Positions 51,741 through 63,199 of a DNA stretch of 64,000 nt are shown piece after piece. Both the position numbers and the translations under genes were made by a program. The notes beneath the pieces are model-generated. The model was not told the origin of the DNA. It ran no database searches and saw only the letters and a program-made list of their open reading frames with translations. Location of the stretch: assembly GCA_036245805.1 (NCBI GenBank), contig BTRK01000005.1, positions 21,242,984 through 21,306,983 on the forward strand, written 5' to 3'. This DNA comes from Pristionchus mayeri. Taxonomy: Eukaryota > Nematoda > Chromadorea > Rhabditida > Neodiplogasteridae. Position 1 is the first letter of the stretch, and each line of letters begins with the position of its first letter.

Positions 51741-54523
51741 CTATTCTTGCTGCTTGTCTACAGTGGAGGGAGGGGTATTGAGAGTGTGAATGATTCTTTC
51801 CTCCAATATCTCTCTCGTTCTCAGATTGAACTCCTCCTCTATCTGTCTCCTTCCCATTGCAGCCACTACCAGGCGTCTTCCATCAAGTTGAGGGAATTGA
51901 TGACCACTTGTATTCGCTGCTACACCGAGTGCTTCCTGAGATAATCACCTATCCTCTTCCCTCTATTTTCCTTCGCTCACCCTTTCTCCTCGCAGCTCAA
52001 TGATAGCCGCATCGGGGGCAATCTGATCAACTCTCACAAACTGCGATGGAATAATCCGCAGGTGCTCCAACAGAATCTTCAGTGCACATATACCATCAAC
52101 GGAAGGCCACAAGTAACTAACTTGAGGTGCAGCTAAAGGAGGCATATTTGAGACGAGCAGACAATTGCGGCAGCAATTCTCCCCATTTCCTCCATTGGTG
52201 AGTTTCATCACGCTGGTTCGTCCCCCTCTTCCTCTTGCTGTAAGTGGTGTTCCTCCCTAAACTCCCCCCCCCCCCCTCTACTCACCACTACTCATACCCC
52301 CTCTCATCCCTCTTCCTCCTCTCATGAATCCTCTGGTTGTAGTGAAGACAGGAGCAGTGAATGCACCTTCCAGTGCCTTCTTCTCCAATTCGATTGCTTC
52401 TTGCTGCATTCTAACTTTCTCATCAAATGTAATCCTTCTTTCTCCTCCCATCTCTCCCCTCCTAGGTGGAGACTTGAACTTTTGTCTCAGCAGTCGATCG
52501 GTCTCTTCCTCCCCAATTTGCTTCATTCTGCAATGGTTAGACAAAGATATTAATTTCAGATTTGCCTTGATCTATCCATTCCAAGAAAGATTCAAGAATA
52601 ATTGTGCACCATGATGGCATTACTTAAATAATGTGAATAGGGACACGTGGGCTCAGCCTAGTACAAAAAGTCTGGACAGCTTGGACCGTTCAAGTTTTTG
52701 CGGGAAAAAACGTATAATTTCTGCAAAGTTAATAGCACACCATTTACTAGAGTAGTTCGCGATAAGTGGTGTGACTGCTTAGGTGGTTAGCACGTACTTG
52801 AGTCGATACGCAAGGAGGACATTTATCACATTGTGAGCTGTGAACTCTCGCAACGATTTTCATAACTATCAATTGGTGAAACGGTGGCCAATTTTCCCGC
52901 CCGAGGACCGCTCTAGTTATACTTTTCTTGTTCAGTGGGATTTATTCTGAGCCCACGTGAGGGAATACATGGCACTCTCCGATCGTCTCAATTCGTCTCA
53001 TTCACTTTCTTCAAACCTCGCTTGTCTTCCTCCCAATTCCATTCGTCGATGTACTGTTTCAGCAGCTTCTGCTTCACTTGAAAATTCCATGATCCATCTG
53101 ACAGAAAGAAATGGATATAGGGAGCGAGTGAAAGGGATAAATGGAGACTAACACGTCGGAAGGCGCGTTATCTTCATTGAAGACCTTTTTTATACAAAAA
53201 GGATTGATTCCCGGGCCGAGCATTCTAAATGAATCGACTAAACGAATAAGTTCATGCATCCTAACCTTCGAATTTCTGGTTCCTTCGCTCTGAAGGGAAG
53301 GTTGGATACATGAACACATACTCTCTCCACTCTTGGTTTCTTAGATCGAGGACTGTTAGATCTGAAACAACTACGGTAAGCTAGTGAGAGAGCAGCCCTT
53401 CGAACCTTTTCCCTCTCTCCTCTCGTCTTCCCCTTAGACTGTCTTCCCTCCTCCACCTCTCTTCCGTTCTCTCATCCATTTGGCCTCTTCCTCTGCTATC
53501 GTTACTCACCATCATTTCATCTGCAATTTCAGATACTTTGCCCCTTATTTCTCCCTCGCTACTCACTCGAGTTCAGCAATGGTATAGGTAATGGTTGGAG
53601 TCTGTCAATTCCCGGTCGAATCGTTCCTCCCATTGGTGGCATAGGCGGAAAGTGAGGGAAGGGAGGGAAGAAGGGAATCACGGGATTGTGAGACGGTGCA
53701 AGATGTGAGTACGACGGAGGTGGTCCGTCTCTAGCACTATCGAATGCCTCTCGAGTAGATGGGCGAATCCTGACCATAATTGTTCCATTGAATAACTAAA
53801 GGCATATCTACGGGGAGGGAAGGTGGGGGGAGGGCACTCACTTCACTCCTTGCTCTCCATCCTTCTTCAGTGCATTGAAGGCGTCCATTGCACTCGTGAA
53901 TCGTACCATCGACTGCAGGTGGATTCCTGAGTAATTACCATTCGCCTCTGTTCATCCCATTTACTCATCACTGGTACACTATTAACAATGTTGCGATATT
54001 TAGTTAACCTTCTGCACTGTAGACGACTTTGACACTGCTTAGTTTAAGTGGAACGGAAGGTGAGAGAAAATTTTCGAGTTGAGAAGGACGGAGGAGATCC
54101 AAAGGAAGGCGAGTCAACTCTACGAAGGCTTCTTCTTCCTTCCTGCAAGAGTACTGGCATAGAGGATCTCCCCTCTCATCAACCTGGTTGGAGAAGAATG
54201 AGAAGAGTTATGAGGGATTGAAGAGACTTGAGAGGACAATGAAGGGAGGAGATCTCTCTTGGCCAGAGGTCTTCCTCTACCGAAGAATGAAACATCTTCT
54301 TCTTCTTGAGCAGTAGATTCATTCGAGGAAAGAAGAGGAGGTACTCTAAATATCAGAACTCCTTTCAACCGATCGACTATTTTTACCTCTCAAACGATCG
54401 CATATTTTCACTTCTCCAAGATTCTTCTGTATTTCTCCTTTCATTGAGCTCATCTGTATCAGTACGTGAACTTCCGAGAACACCCGCATCCACTCTGCAC
54501 GGATCAAATCTAGTCAGTCTAAA
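51741..54523 (-). CDS. RNA-binding protein with three RRM-like domains, 5' partial
   Basis: Exons: 54523-54387, 54345-54184, 54142-54009, 53926-53847, 53795-53567, 53520-53406, 53361-53266, 53224-53153, 53097-53006, one probable unlocated exon, 52527-52286, 52237-51981, 51935-51741. RRM1: AFVELTRLPLDLLRP then GIHLQSMVRFTSAMDAFNAL and LFNGTIMVRIRPSTREAF. A Pro-rich linker (PVIPFFPPFPHFPPMPPMGG) and an Arg/Glu-rich segment follow. RRM2: VERVCVHVSNLPFRAKEPEI and NAPSDVWIMEFSSEAEAAET. Then an RG-rich stretch (GRGMRGGMSS..GRGGR) and RRM3: NCLLVSNMPP .. AAIIELRGEREALGVAANTS .. GRRLVVAAMG. The arrangement recalls RBM12/hnRNP F-type splicing or RNA-metabolism factors; I cannot name the orthologue. 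Phases at 53006 and 52527 do not match, so a small exon is missing. No start codon found; the 5' end lies beyond 54523. The stop follows VDKQQE. Confidence 0.8.
52640..52960. repeat. Inverted-repeat element, TIR CACGTGGGCTCAG
   Basis: Ends CACGTGGGCTCAG / CTGAGCCCACGTG, with possible 5-bp duplication AGGGA on both sides. Arms pair around CCGTTCAAG / GGTCC blocks only weakly. It sits in the intron between exons 53006 and 52527 of the RRM gene, where an exon is missing from the model. Confidence 0.65.
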
Positions 54524-54559
54524 CTGTGACAACGCAGTTTTGAGACAGCAGTAAACCGT

Positions 54560-55860
54560 AACACATTTTCAACCATTTTTCTCTGATAGGAATTAAGTCC
54601 TGGTTATTTTTGGGCATTCAAAGTTGACCCTGCCGCACAAGTAACGGAAGAGAGAGAGAGCACTATGAAATAAGAGAGCGCCCTCTCATTCATTATTACC
54701 CGCATCGACTCGAGTTGTTTTGCTGTGCATCCTCGGCAGGCCCTTCTGACACGTTAAAATTCTACGCGCTTGCTTTGCCTAAGGGCGCCCACCACACCAC
54801 GAGAGTGCAAATTGCAGGATATCCTCCTTTAAAATTTCCCATCACCCACGAAAATTAGTTGAACTGGCACATGTGCCCTGATCACGACAAAACGAGTGAG
54901 AGAACAGGCATGATCAGGCTATATACGAAAACTGGTACTTTGCAGACCTCCCGTGGTTCTAATATTGAATTTCCAGTTTATTTATTATTCCGGTTCAACT
55001 GATTAAGCCCATTTTATCATAATCTGAAACAATACTATTGCCAATATTACAAATTTTTTTCGTGGGAGTTGGGCAACTTTAAAGTTATCCAACAACCGTG
55101 GAATTATTTGAATAAAGGCGCGTGAATGGTCACGGCAAAATTAAAGAGAGTGTATGCAAAAACATGAGGGCGGGCGTGATCAGGCACGCGCGAAAATGAA
55201 ATTAAAGTTACCAACCGGGGACGAAATCCTGATCCCGAGGTTGTACGCGTTGCCCGCGCGTCGCGTGTAAGAAATAGTGTGCGAAAGTGAGAGCGCGGGA
55301 TCAGGTAACTTCAACCCGATCCTTTCTGGTAATCCATTGGGCACGTGGGTCCAGGGCTGTACAATTTGTGTACAGTACAAAAAGTCGAGATCGCGTTCGT
55401 CGTTTGAATTTTCATTAATTTATTTCCCGGGAAGAGATACGGTATATCGGCACCACACTTAATGCTGGCTTTTGCAATCGGTTCCCACAGAAAGGCCGAC
55501 CGCACGCGAGACCTTGCGTCGCGGCACGGCCCCTTGCTCGTCGGCATACGGAAAATCGGACCGCCTAACTCCGCCCACTTGACCCTTTTCGCCAATTCTC
55601 TATTTAGCAGCGAATTGCAACCTGAAATTTTGCAAAAGACGCAGAGGAGAGGTATCAGTACTGTACAATTTGAAGCTTAAATGACCCGCAATTTCCTGAT
55701 TTCCCTGAGGCAGGGTCAGTTAGGCACGTTTGAACGATTTCCGTTCCAGAAAAATTAGGCGGATCAGGTTTTCTAATGTCGACGGGCTAAGAGCCGTGTC
55801 ACGGTCTTGTTTCTAACCGCCGGTTTTGGTGTACGGAGACCGGTTGTGCTGCGGTAACTA
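54560..55860. repeat. Repeat-rich region upstream of the RRM gene
   Basis: Two TTAA-type MITEs (54830-55085; 55085-55320, with AAAGTTACCAACC and CAGGTAACTTCA ends). 55320-55860 is GC-richer with no recognised gene; open frames there are short and have no familiar motif. Confidence 0.5.
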
Positions 55861-57907
55861 TTGCACTTTGCCCGCTGTGCATCACGGGTCTCCTGTAAAA
55901 ACGTAGGAACGCTGGATAGTAGAAATATTTTATGTCGTCGATTTCTACTAAACTTGGTTTATGGACATCATTGGAGGTTAGAAGGCCTATCCACTTGGTT
56001 TGCTCAAATATCGATTTTTATCGATTTTTGTAATCTAACGCTAGAAATTGATGTTTCTCATTCAATTTTCATCGTACAGCGAACTTTTTTTCTCATTTTG
56101 CTCGAAATCGAAAGATCTACAACTTTCTCAACGTAAGACAAACAGCCAAATCACGTCTTCATAGCGAAAACTGCGAAAAACTGAATTTCGTGATGAGAAT
56201 ATTGATTTTCTGGCTTCGTATACCAAAAAGACAATCGTTTTTATTCCTCTTATGGAATCTCCACATAAAATTAGGGGGTGTTTATGTTGACCATTTTTCA
56301 TATCTCTGTCCTCTCACTATCGATTTACTATGGGGATTACAGACGTTTCCGGACTTGGTTATTTTTTAGACGATTTCGTTTTTTTGGTCGTTTCTCGGTT
56401 CAAGGTGGAGCAATCGAGCAATCAAACACAGCAATCGATAGCTCTCAATAAGCTCTATCACTGACTCTAAGTGCTTCCAATCGATAAATTATCCGTTTTC
56501 AAGTTATTTTAAGAAAACTGACGAAAAGGGTAAAATTGAGATATTCCAGTAACACGTATCACATGAGAAGCGTATCCACATTAGTTTTGCATCTTAACAA
56601 CTTTTCGGGACATTTCGGATCATGTTTCAAGCTATTGCCTTTGGGAGACATCCGATAAACCGCCAAAAGACACTTAAACTGTGAATTTTATATCTCCATT
56701 TTGTAATAAATAAGAGGCATGGAGAAGAAACTTACATTAATTTGAGCAGCACTGACATGAAACATGATCAGAAATGTCCCGAAAAGTTGTTAAGATGCAA
56801 AAACTAATGTGGATACGCTTCTCATGTGATACGTGTTACTGGAATATCTCAATTTTACCCTTTTTCGACAGTTTTCTTGAAATAACTTGAAAACCACAGT
56901 GAAACCTCAGTGACGGAGTACAAAAGACAGAACTGAGAAGACGCAGACACGGCCCCCGGAGCATCGACATAAGGAAAGCAAAAACGTCCGGGAGCTATCC
57001 TGAAAATTGTCCGAGCTGTAAAACATTATGCTGTGGAATTTGCTCGCTAAACGGAACAAAAGACTATTCGCACCGCGCGTAACGTGACAATCAGGCAATA
57101 ATCAGGCATTTCAAGTTGCAACTCAGGCTTCTCAGGCAATTCTGACTGTACTATTTTTGAAAGCGCGCGTCTTTTCCTTGATGCCTGCGGACGTTTTCAT
57201 TTTCCTTATGTCGATGCTCCGGGGGCCGTGCGCAGAGACACACGCAAGTTGTGCGGGAACTCAAACCATATGTATCGGAAACTGGAAAAAAGTCGGCTAC
57301 AGTAGAAATGCAGTACATGGGAGTTTGGTGTGCTTACCACGACTATTATAATTTGCCATTGCCATTTCCAATAGTTTTGAATATTATCTATGTGTGCTAA
57401 GTTGATTTATAGATGATACCTAAGTTATCATCTAACTATTAAAATTGTACTAAATTAAATAAAGAGAGCCGTCTTTTGTCGCTGTGTCCAGGACCGGGAC
57501 CATGCCAGTCCAGGACCATGTCCGTGTTTTAGTAAAATGCAGTTAGTGATCGGATGTGGCAATGACGAGAGCGCAGAGAAGCAGACAACGCCGACAGTTT
57601 TGTGTTGGGGAGTTTCACTGTGAAACGGATAATTTTAGCGAATGGAAGCACTTAGAGTCAGTGATAGAGCTTGTTGAGAGCTATCGATTGCTGTATTTGA
57701 TTGCTCGATTGCTCCACGTTGAACCGAGAAAGGACCAAAAACGAAATCGTCTAAAAAATAACCAAGTCCGGAAACGTCTATATTCCCCCATACACAGCGT
57801 GTCAAAGCGGGGAAAAAAGTTCATTTGCGTGGCAGAATTAATCCCTTTCATTCGAGGACAATGGGAGTGGAGAACAATGGAACGAGACAATAGAAGCGCT
57901 GTGAAAT

Positions 57908-58270
57908 GCAGGGTTTTCGGCACGTTAGCTCATGCCACCGCTGACTGAGATCGAAATTGACCAATCGGCCAGATCAGGTTGTGCGGAAGGGGTTTAGGCA
58001 ACTTTCTGCACAACCGCGAGATCCATAGCTTAACTCCCATCGGAGTTAATAGCTCTGGAGTGGGCAAAACAGTCGATTTTAGCCATTTTCGCAGGGTTTT
58101 AGGCACGTTAGCTCATGCCACCGCTGACTGAGATCGAAATTGACCAATCGGCCAGATCAGATTGTGCGGAAGGGGTTTAGGCAACTTTCTGCACAATCGC
58201 CATATCCAGAACTTCATTCCCTTTTGAGTTAATAGCTCTAGACTGAGCCGAACTGCCGCTTCATCGCAAC
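57908..58270 (+). repeat. Direct tandem repeat, 183-bp unit x2
   Basis: GCAGGGTTTTCGGCACGTTA (57908) and GCAGGGTTTTAGGCACGTTA (58091) start two copies that remain similar through GCCACCGCTGACTGAGATCG, GGTTTAGGCAACTTTCTGCA and GAGTTAATAGCTCT. Lies inside the unpaired part of the 55885-59290 complex. Confidence 0.8.
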
Positions 58271-58951
58271 TTGTTTCAGATTTCAATTATGTTTCAGCCA
58301 AATTATAATGAAAAATGTTGTTGCTCGTGTGATCGAACAGCGTTTTAATTACGTTTCAAAGGTCAATAACGATGGGATTTTCTGATTTTCTCGAATTTCA
58401 GTCGAAATCAAAGAGTTGAAATATGTTTCGCTAAATCAATAATATATTTTGTCTGACATTTTTGAAATTAGGGGTGAAACTCCACCGACCGACTTTAGAG
58501 GTGATAATGAGCCACAGTGAGAGGGCGATTTCGATCCGAGAATCGATCTGCCACGCAAATGAACTTTCTTCCCCCCTCTGACACGCTGTGCCATAGTAAA
58601 TCGATAGTGAAACGTCTATATTCCCCCATAGTAAATCGATAGAGGACAGAGATATGGAAAATGGTCAACATAAACACCCCCTAATTTTGTGTGGAGATTC
58701 CATAGGAGGAATAAAAACGATTGTCTTTTTGGTATACGAAGCCAGAAAATCAATATTCTCATCACGAAATTCAGTTTTTCGCAATTTTCGCTATGAAGAC
58801 GTGATTTGGCTGTTTGTCTTACGTTGAGAAAGTTGTAGATCTTTTGATTTCGAGCAAAATGAGAAAAAAAGTTCGCTGTACGATGAAAATTGAATGAGAA
58901 ACATCAATTTCTAGCGTTAGATTACAAAAATCAATAAAGTGCAAATTTGGG

Positions 58952-59158
58952 GACTTTCCTACTTCCGTACTAGGCCCCGCCCCCCTGCCCACGCCCACTT
59001 GTCGAATACCTAACCTTAAGCAGGCAAAAGCCTAAGCCTAAGCAGTCTAAGCCAATCACTAAGGAAGTAAAACGTGTGCCTAAGTGGGCGAAGCCAGACC
59101 CTAAGCAATCTTATGACGAGGGAGGGGCGGAGGGGGCTAGTACGGAAGTAGGAAAGTG
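58952..59158. mobile_element. hAT-like MITE inserted in a foldback arm
   Basis: 207 bp with ends ACTTTCCTACTTCCGTACTA and complement, flanked by AATTTGGG (58944-58951) and AATTTGAG (59159-59166). The empty site is visible in the left arm (about 55995-56020), confirming insertion after arm formation. Confidence 0.7.
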
Positions 59159-59346
59159 AATTTGAGCAAACCAAGTGGATAGGCCTTCTTCTAACCTCCA
59201 ATGATGTCCATAAACCAAGTTTAGTAGAAATCGATGACAAAATATTTCCTAGTAGCAAAACCTGGGCGTTTTCCTATACTTTTACAGGAGACCCGTGTTA
59301 TATCAAATTCTGTCCCGTCTGGAGAACGTTTGTTGTCTTGGGGAAC

Positions 59347-60050
59347 ACGGCCCCCGGAGCATCGACATAAGGAAAGGAAAAACGTCCGGGAGCATTCTCG
59401 AGCTGTATCGTAATCTTGCTTGATATTCAGGGTCGCAAATCAACTTTGCAGCTCGGATAGTGATAAATCAGGTATAAATCAGGCACTTTTGCAGCTCGGA
59501 TAGTGATAAATCAGGCAATCTGACTGTATCTTTTGAAAATTCCCACAATTTTTCCTTGATGCCTGCGGACGTTTCATTCCATTCCTTGTTAGTCGTCGCG
59601 AGCGGTCCCTCTCCCTTTTCTCTCTGATTTGGATTGGTTTCCCCTAATACCCCTCGCTTCCGCCTTCGACTCATCAAGAAAAGAGAATCCCCATCCAAGC
59701 CGGAGTGGTCACCGTGTGATGGGTATGACCTACTAAGATGTTTGGTCCTTCAGAATCTAGACTCGATCATCTCGTTGAAAGATTGATCATCGAGTCTGGC
59801 GGATTCGAACAGAGAAGATACTAGAACACGCAAGGCTTCGTTTACGACCTATAGTGAGATTCTATCTATGCAATGCAATCCAACATCCTCTCGCAAGCAC
59901 ACCGCAAATGACCATCTTGAAATGAGAAGAACGACCTTTTCTGACCCCACATCTTGATCTGCGCCCAGAAAGCGATAACAGATAAATATTGTATTGTATT
60001 GTATTGCGGACGTTTAATTTTTCCTTATGTCGATGCTCCGGGGGCCGTGG
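59347..60050. repeat. Inverted-repeat element, TIR CACGGCCCCCGGAGCATCGA
   Basis: CACGGCCCCCGGAGCATCGACATAAGGAAA-type end at 59347 and its complement ending near 60050, the same TIR as 56950-57230. Interior is mostly unpaired, including GCAGCTCGGATAGTGATAAA direct repeats at about 59450-59510 and a TATTG microsatellite near 59990. No transposase frame. Confidence 0.7.
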
Positions 60051-62530
60051 GTGAAGATATTCTGAGCCCCGTGTTGGGGCTATTATTGATTTTTCCCATT
60101 TTGTATATTCTTTCACAACATATTCCGGCATCGTCTATCCGATGGCAAAATAATAATAGGGTGTTAATTTCGTCCTCGGCAGATAACTTTAATTACATCT
60201 AACGTTATATTGGGGTGTCCGGGTTCGTTCATTTTTCCGGTTCAATTATTTAAATTGACGATTATTAGTATTCAATATATGCCTCCATCGAATGGACACG
60301 CGGCCCTTCGTTCTCCCGCTTTAGAAATGGTAACAAATGGGCGGAGCCTCCTTGCTCTTCATATTTCCCGCGGGGCGTTGCGATTTCATATTCGTATTCA
60401 CGCGGCGCGTTGCGGTTACACTTTATGCGGTTATTCGTCTGCTAGCCTTTCCCAGCTAATTATAGTTTACTCTTGTATTTTCTATTTATTTTTTATTTTT
60501 TTACAAGAAAAATCAATAAACGTAAATTATCGATTGAATATTAATAAAAACAATAAATAAACTGATAAGAAACCCCACCCCCTATTATTTTGAAACTCCC
60601 GCCACTGAAGTGCGCGCACGCGCCCACGAAGCTGCGCGGTTGTCACGCAAGCGCTCAGCAATTTTCTTCATCGACACACCAGAAGAAAATGGCCCGCTAA
60701 AAATTGCCAATCAGGGTAATGCGGTGCATTATGCGATCCTGCAGAACGGTAACTTTTCAAATTAAATATACCGTATCTCAGGCAACCTATGCCTAGCTGT
60801 TTAGGGGGTAGCAATATATACTGTAGAGATACTGTATGTTTACTGTAAAGAACCCATCTATTTCTATTTTCAGCATTTCGTTCTGTGTTTAAAAATGATT
60901 CCGAAAGGGACCATTTCTTTTAACAGGGTGTTGATTAAAAAATGCCGTGCAAGCGCTCCACTGAAAAAAGGCAAGCGACAAAATCCAAGAGCCTGAATGG
61001 CCGTGTGGACAGGATAATTAGTCATTTGTTCCAGAAGGCGAAGGGCTGCAAATTCTGCGAATTCTCACAACACATCATATCGATCCTTATCCTGCACCCC
61101 TTTGCCCAGTTAGATGGAAAGCGGAAACATTGGTGGTCGCATGGCTAGATATCCGGGGATTACAGCGGATGAGGAAGACTTGCAATATCCAATTCGGCAA
61201 TTTTTAGCTGTGCTAAAATCGAAAGATGTTCGCTCTCACGATGCATAACATATTATGAAAAAATAAATGTTTCCGTCTGTGAGGAGGCTGAAAAGACTTC
61301 TGATGACGACCTCTTCCAGGTTATGAATATGTGGGTAGCATAATATATTGGAAAATGTGTAGAGCAGGCATTGTGTGTTGCACGGTGCTGAGCGTGCACC
61401 TCACTTTCCCATTTTTTAGATTCTGCTCTCGGCTTCACACCACTGATTATTCTATTTTTAATTATCGATTTATTTGATTAATCATTGATAATTTATTTTG
61501 TTTCTTCTGGGAATCTCTTCGTCCATCTTATATTTCGTCCATCTTATATAACCCTACGTTTACTCATTTCTGGATGTACAGCTGGAATTACCTATGTTTA
61601 GCGCCTTCTAATATGACATTTTCTTTTCACTTTATCGACTCGCCCTATCGTTAACGGCAGTTCCCGTTTTAATTGATCATGTTTTTGGAGTTCTCCTTGA
61701 TCTCATCTATCAGCTCGTGTATAGCATGTCACATTTTTGTCACTCGGAAGTAGGGAAAATCTCGACTTAAACGAAAAAGTACCCCGAAATGTTTTTTTTT
61801 CCTTTAGGGATTCTCGTAATCCCTTTCCCGTATAAATTGGCCATCTTTTTGGTGTTCTCCTTGATCTTACCTGTCAGCGCATATATAGTATGCCCAAAAT
61901 TTTACCACTCGGAAGTAGGTAAAATATCGATTGAATTGGGGGGAACCTCTGTATCTACTATATCCATCATAATACATTGCTCTCCCCTATAAAATGTTCG
62001 GAGCAAGTGCGATTCATGTAAAAGACACTTTAGTACAAAATGAGTCGAAAAAATTCCAATACATATTTGAAAATAACTAAATAACACGGCATTTTGCGGT
62101 CCGAATTGCCGGTTGACGAAACGACTTACAGACCCCCAAACGCACCCGCCGATATTTGTCCACACCACCGAGGGAATAATTAAAAATTTGAATGTTACCG
62201 TATCCATTCACGTTGCACAAGGGATGTCGGCATAGGACCAAAAACCAATCGACATTTTCAATCGATATCAGGAATTCTGCATTAACTTTCTTCCGGCTCC
62301 GGTCTTGTGTGTGGCGGCCAGGTGCGCGCACCATGCCGCAACATGGCGGTGGTGTAGTGGGCGGAGTCTTGGTTTTGTGTGTACCCAAAATGCCGTGAAT
62401 AAATATATCACGGATCTCCTGTAAAATCGTAGGAAAATGAGACGGCAATGCGACAGAAAAAAATGTTGGTCTCTGATTTCGATGCAATTGGCAAGATTGA
62501 CCAAAGTGAGGGTGGGGAGAACGCCTATCT
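60050..62530. other. Intergenic, repeats only
   Basis: No gene supported. Contains a direct repeat of about 90 bp (about 61690-61770 and 61850-61935, sharing TTCTCCTTGATCT and CACTCGGAAGTAGG) and TTAA-like MITE ends near 60170-60195. A fragment near 62405 (CTCCTGTAAAATCGTAGGAA) is related to the end of the 55885 foldback. Confidence 0.5.
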
Positions 62531-62532
62531 AT

Positions 62533-63197
62533 CTCAGGCAAATCGTTTAAAATCTAATTAGAAAAGATTATAATCTAATTCGAGTAATATTAGAAGTAGT
62601 CGTGGCTAAATTAGATTGTAAAATTTTCTGAATAGATGCCAAAATTTTCTAATTAGATTTCAAAAATCTGAATCGTCTAATTAGATTGAAAACATTTCTT
62701 ATTAGATTCTACTATTTTCTGATTAGATTCGAAACTTTTCTAATTAGATTGCAAAATTTTCTAAACAGATTGTAGTTTCTTCTAATTAGATTATGATTTT
62801 GATTCTGAAAATTTCGACAATAGTTTATTCACAAACGCTCCACTGAGGAGCATTTGCGTCCAAAAATACCAGGGGAATTGAGGACGATTCAAAAATTCCG
62901 AACTCTGAACAGCAAATCACAGAAAGAATCGTGATGCGCTGAACCGCAAACTTGAGAATGTGAAGACAGACTGCGCTCTACACACGACGGATTAGAGACC
63001 CGATTTTACAATCTAATTAGATTGCTATTAGATTCTAAACTCTTCCAATTTGATTTTAATTTCACGAACTACATTTTGAATCTAATCATAATCTAATCAG
63101 ATGAAAAACTGAACTGCTTCTATTTAAATTATAAAATTTTCAAATTAAATTGTGATTTGACGACTTTTCTAATTAGATTGAAAACGATTTGCCTGAG
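62533..63197. repeat. Palindromic element made of TCTAATTAGATT units
   Basis: Ends CTCAGGCAAATCGTTT and AAACGATTTGCCTGAG. The two flanking thirds are arrays of TCTAATTAGATT/TAGATT variants (about 20 sites); the centre (about 62800-63000) is unrelated sequence. No coding capacity. Confidence 0.8.
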
Positions 63198-63199
63198 TA

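Larger units (their letters stand above)
55885..59290. repeat. Nested foldback complex (3.4 kb)
   Basis: Outer arms about 55885-56340 and 58600-59290 (TGTCCATAAACCAAGTTTAG and complement). Second pair 56340-56475 with 57655-57790. Third pair 56480-56640 with 56770-56900. A fourth unit is bounded by CACGGCCCCCGGAGCATCGA (56950) and its complement (57230). The right outer arm is itself interrupted by the MITE at 58952-59158. Confidence 0.75.

Noticed and set aside
57556..57948. 131-codon open frame on the plus strand
   Set aside because: Starts in unpaired foldback sequence and runs through the arm paired with 56340-56475 and a dispersed TTCATTTGCGTGGCA repeat; no protein similarity recognised.
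60942..61148. 68-codon frame starting MPCKRSTEKRQ
   Set aside because: Short, no splice context or known motif, and located among repeats.
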